From NCBI GenBank assembly GCA_900547285.1, contig URGF01000121.1, positions 1 to 5,807 on the forward strand: a stretch of DNA of 5,807 nt, read 5' to 3'. Both the position numbers and the translations under genes were made by a program. Numbering within the stretch: the stretch's first letter is position 1; each line of letters starts with the position of its first letter. Positions 5,135 to 5,807 of the stretch are shown piece after piece. The notes under the pieces were generated by a model. It did not search any database, had not been told where the DNA came from, and was given only the letters and a program-made list of their open reading frames with translations. The stretch is from an uncultured Collinsella sp. Its GTDB lineage: Bacteria; Actinomycetota; Coriobacteriia; Coriobacteriales; Coriobacteriaceae.

Positions 5135-5807
5135 TCGACACCGAGCACGTTAAATGCGACACCTGTACCGCACCGGAGCCTATGGAGCTCGACGCCAGCG
5201 ACGAGGCCTCACGCGGCTGGCCTACCGTAGACATCGAGACCAATCCCTACAAGGCGCAGTTCCCGCTGTTCCAGCAGCACCCCGAGATCGCCTTCCTCGA
5301 TAGCGCCGCCACCGCGCAGCGTCCCGCCTGCGTGCTCGACGCCGAGCGCGACTTCTACCAGCGCATGAACGCCAACCCCCTGCGCGGTCTATACTCGCTG
5401 TCCGTCGAGGCAACCGAGGCCATCGCGAAGGTGCGCCAGCAGATTGCCAACCTCATCGGCGCTTCCCAGGCCAACGAGGTCGTCTTTACCCGCAACACGA
5501 GCGAGTCGCTCAACCTGGTCGCCAAGAGCTTTGCGCCCACAGTGCTCGAGCCCGGTGACGAGGTCGTCATCACCATCATGGAGCACCACTCCAACCTGAT
5601 TCCGTGGCAGCAGGTCTGCCGCGCGACCGGCGCCAAGCTCGTCTACCTCTACCCCACCAAGACCGGCCAGCTCACCACCGAGGAGGTTCTTGCCAAGGTT
5701 GGTCCCAAGACCAAAATTCTGGCCGTGGGTCAGGTTTCTAACGTGCTGGGCGTCGAGAACCCGGTCAAGAACCTCGGCAAGCTCGTCCACAAGTACGGCG
5801 GCTATCT
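5131..5807 (+). CDS. sufS: SufS-type cysteine desulfurase, 3' end cut by window edge
   Basis: This PLP-dependent enzyme of the class V aminotransferase fold converts cysteine to alanine and passes the sulfur as a persulfide towards SufB (family knowledge). The first 225 residues are present. Visible family motifs are F55-L-D-S-A-A-T61, N82-P-L-R-G-L-Y-S-L-S91, the cofactor phosphate region T120-R-N-T-S-E-S126, M150-E-H-H-S-N155 with the PLP-stacking His, and V202-S-N-V-L-G207. The PLP-binding Asp, the Schiff-base Lys and the persulfide Cys should lie beyond the edge, so activity cannot be judged. In E. coli SufS the motif reads HRG where L84-R-G is found here. About 30 residues precede the usual SufS start and include C9-x2-C12 and an acidic stretch. 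The start at 5131 overlaps the sufD stop (ATGA) and has a strong ribosome binding site. An internal ATG (5182) would remove the two cysteines but has a weaker site. Confidence 0.93.
   Translation, partial: MIDTEHVKCDTCTAPEPMELDASDEASRGWPTVDIETNPYKAQFPLFQQHPEIAFLDSAATAQRPACVLDAERDFYQRMNANPLRGLYSLSVEATEAIAKVRQQIANLIGASQANEVVFTRNTSESLNLVAKSFAPTVLEPGDEVVITIMEHHSNLIPWQQVCRATGAKLVYLYPTKTGQLTTEEVLAKVGPKTKILAVGQVSNVLGVENPVKNLGKLVHKYGGY

Overview
The window carries the start of a SUF iron-sulfur cluster assembly operon (sufC-sufB-sufD-sufS, with sufS cut by the right edge). It is preceded by a divergent Rrf2/IscR-type regulator gene and, further left, by a gene for a secreted lysozyme-like protein cut by the left edge. 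High GC, strongly GC-ending codons in the suf genes, the C-B-D-S order and the Gram-positive flavour of SufB suggest an anaerobic high-GC Gram-positive. My best guess is a Coriobacteriia gut bacterium such as Collinsella. This is inference from gene content and was not tested by any search.

Layout. Positions 1-842 (minus strand) encode an exported protein with a lysozyme/transglycosylase-like active-site pattern. Positions 843-981 are a 139-bp spacer with short repeats and no convincing terminator. Positions 982-1413 (minus) encode a 143-residue Rrf2 regulator with three cysteines placed as in IscR. Positions 1414-1637 are the divergent control region. The suf genes run on the plus strand from 1638 to the end and are tightly packed: a 12-nt gap between sufC and sufB, a 1-nt overlap (TAATG) between sufB and sufD, and a 4-nt overlap (ATGA) between sufD and sufS.

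The most notable non-coding structure is in the control region. Two copies of a 31-bp palindrome, each built as TGGGACAA-N3-AACC-A-GGTT-N3-TTGTCCCA with small deviations, lie at 1434-1464 and 1478-1508, exactly 44 bp apart. The four 7-mer cores (GGGACAA or its complement) start at 1435, 1457, 1479 and 1501, a constant 22-bp step with alternating orientation. The array starts 20 bp upstream of the regulator's ATG and ends about 37 bp before a candidate suf -35 box. It is the obvious candidate operator for the adjacent regulator, for self-control and control of suf.

How the genes fit together. SufS takes sulfur from cysteine. SufB, SufC and SufD form the ATP-driven scaffold complex on which the cluster is built. 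The Rrf2 protein probably senses the cluster supply and sets expression. No sulfur-transfer partner (SufU or SufE) is seen here; it may lie beyond the right edge. I see no RNA gene, CRISPR array, insertion sequence or tRNA. The system is a recognisable SUF locus and not a new one. The less ordinary parts are the twin operator, the N-terminal extension of SufS with a CxxC motif, and ligand-position changes in the regulator and SufB.
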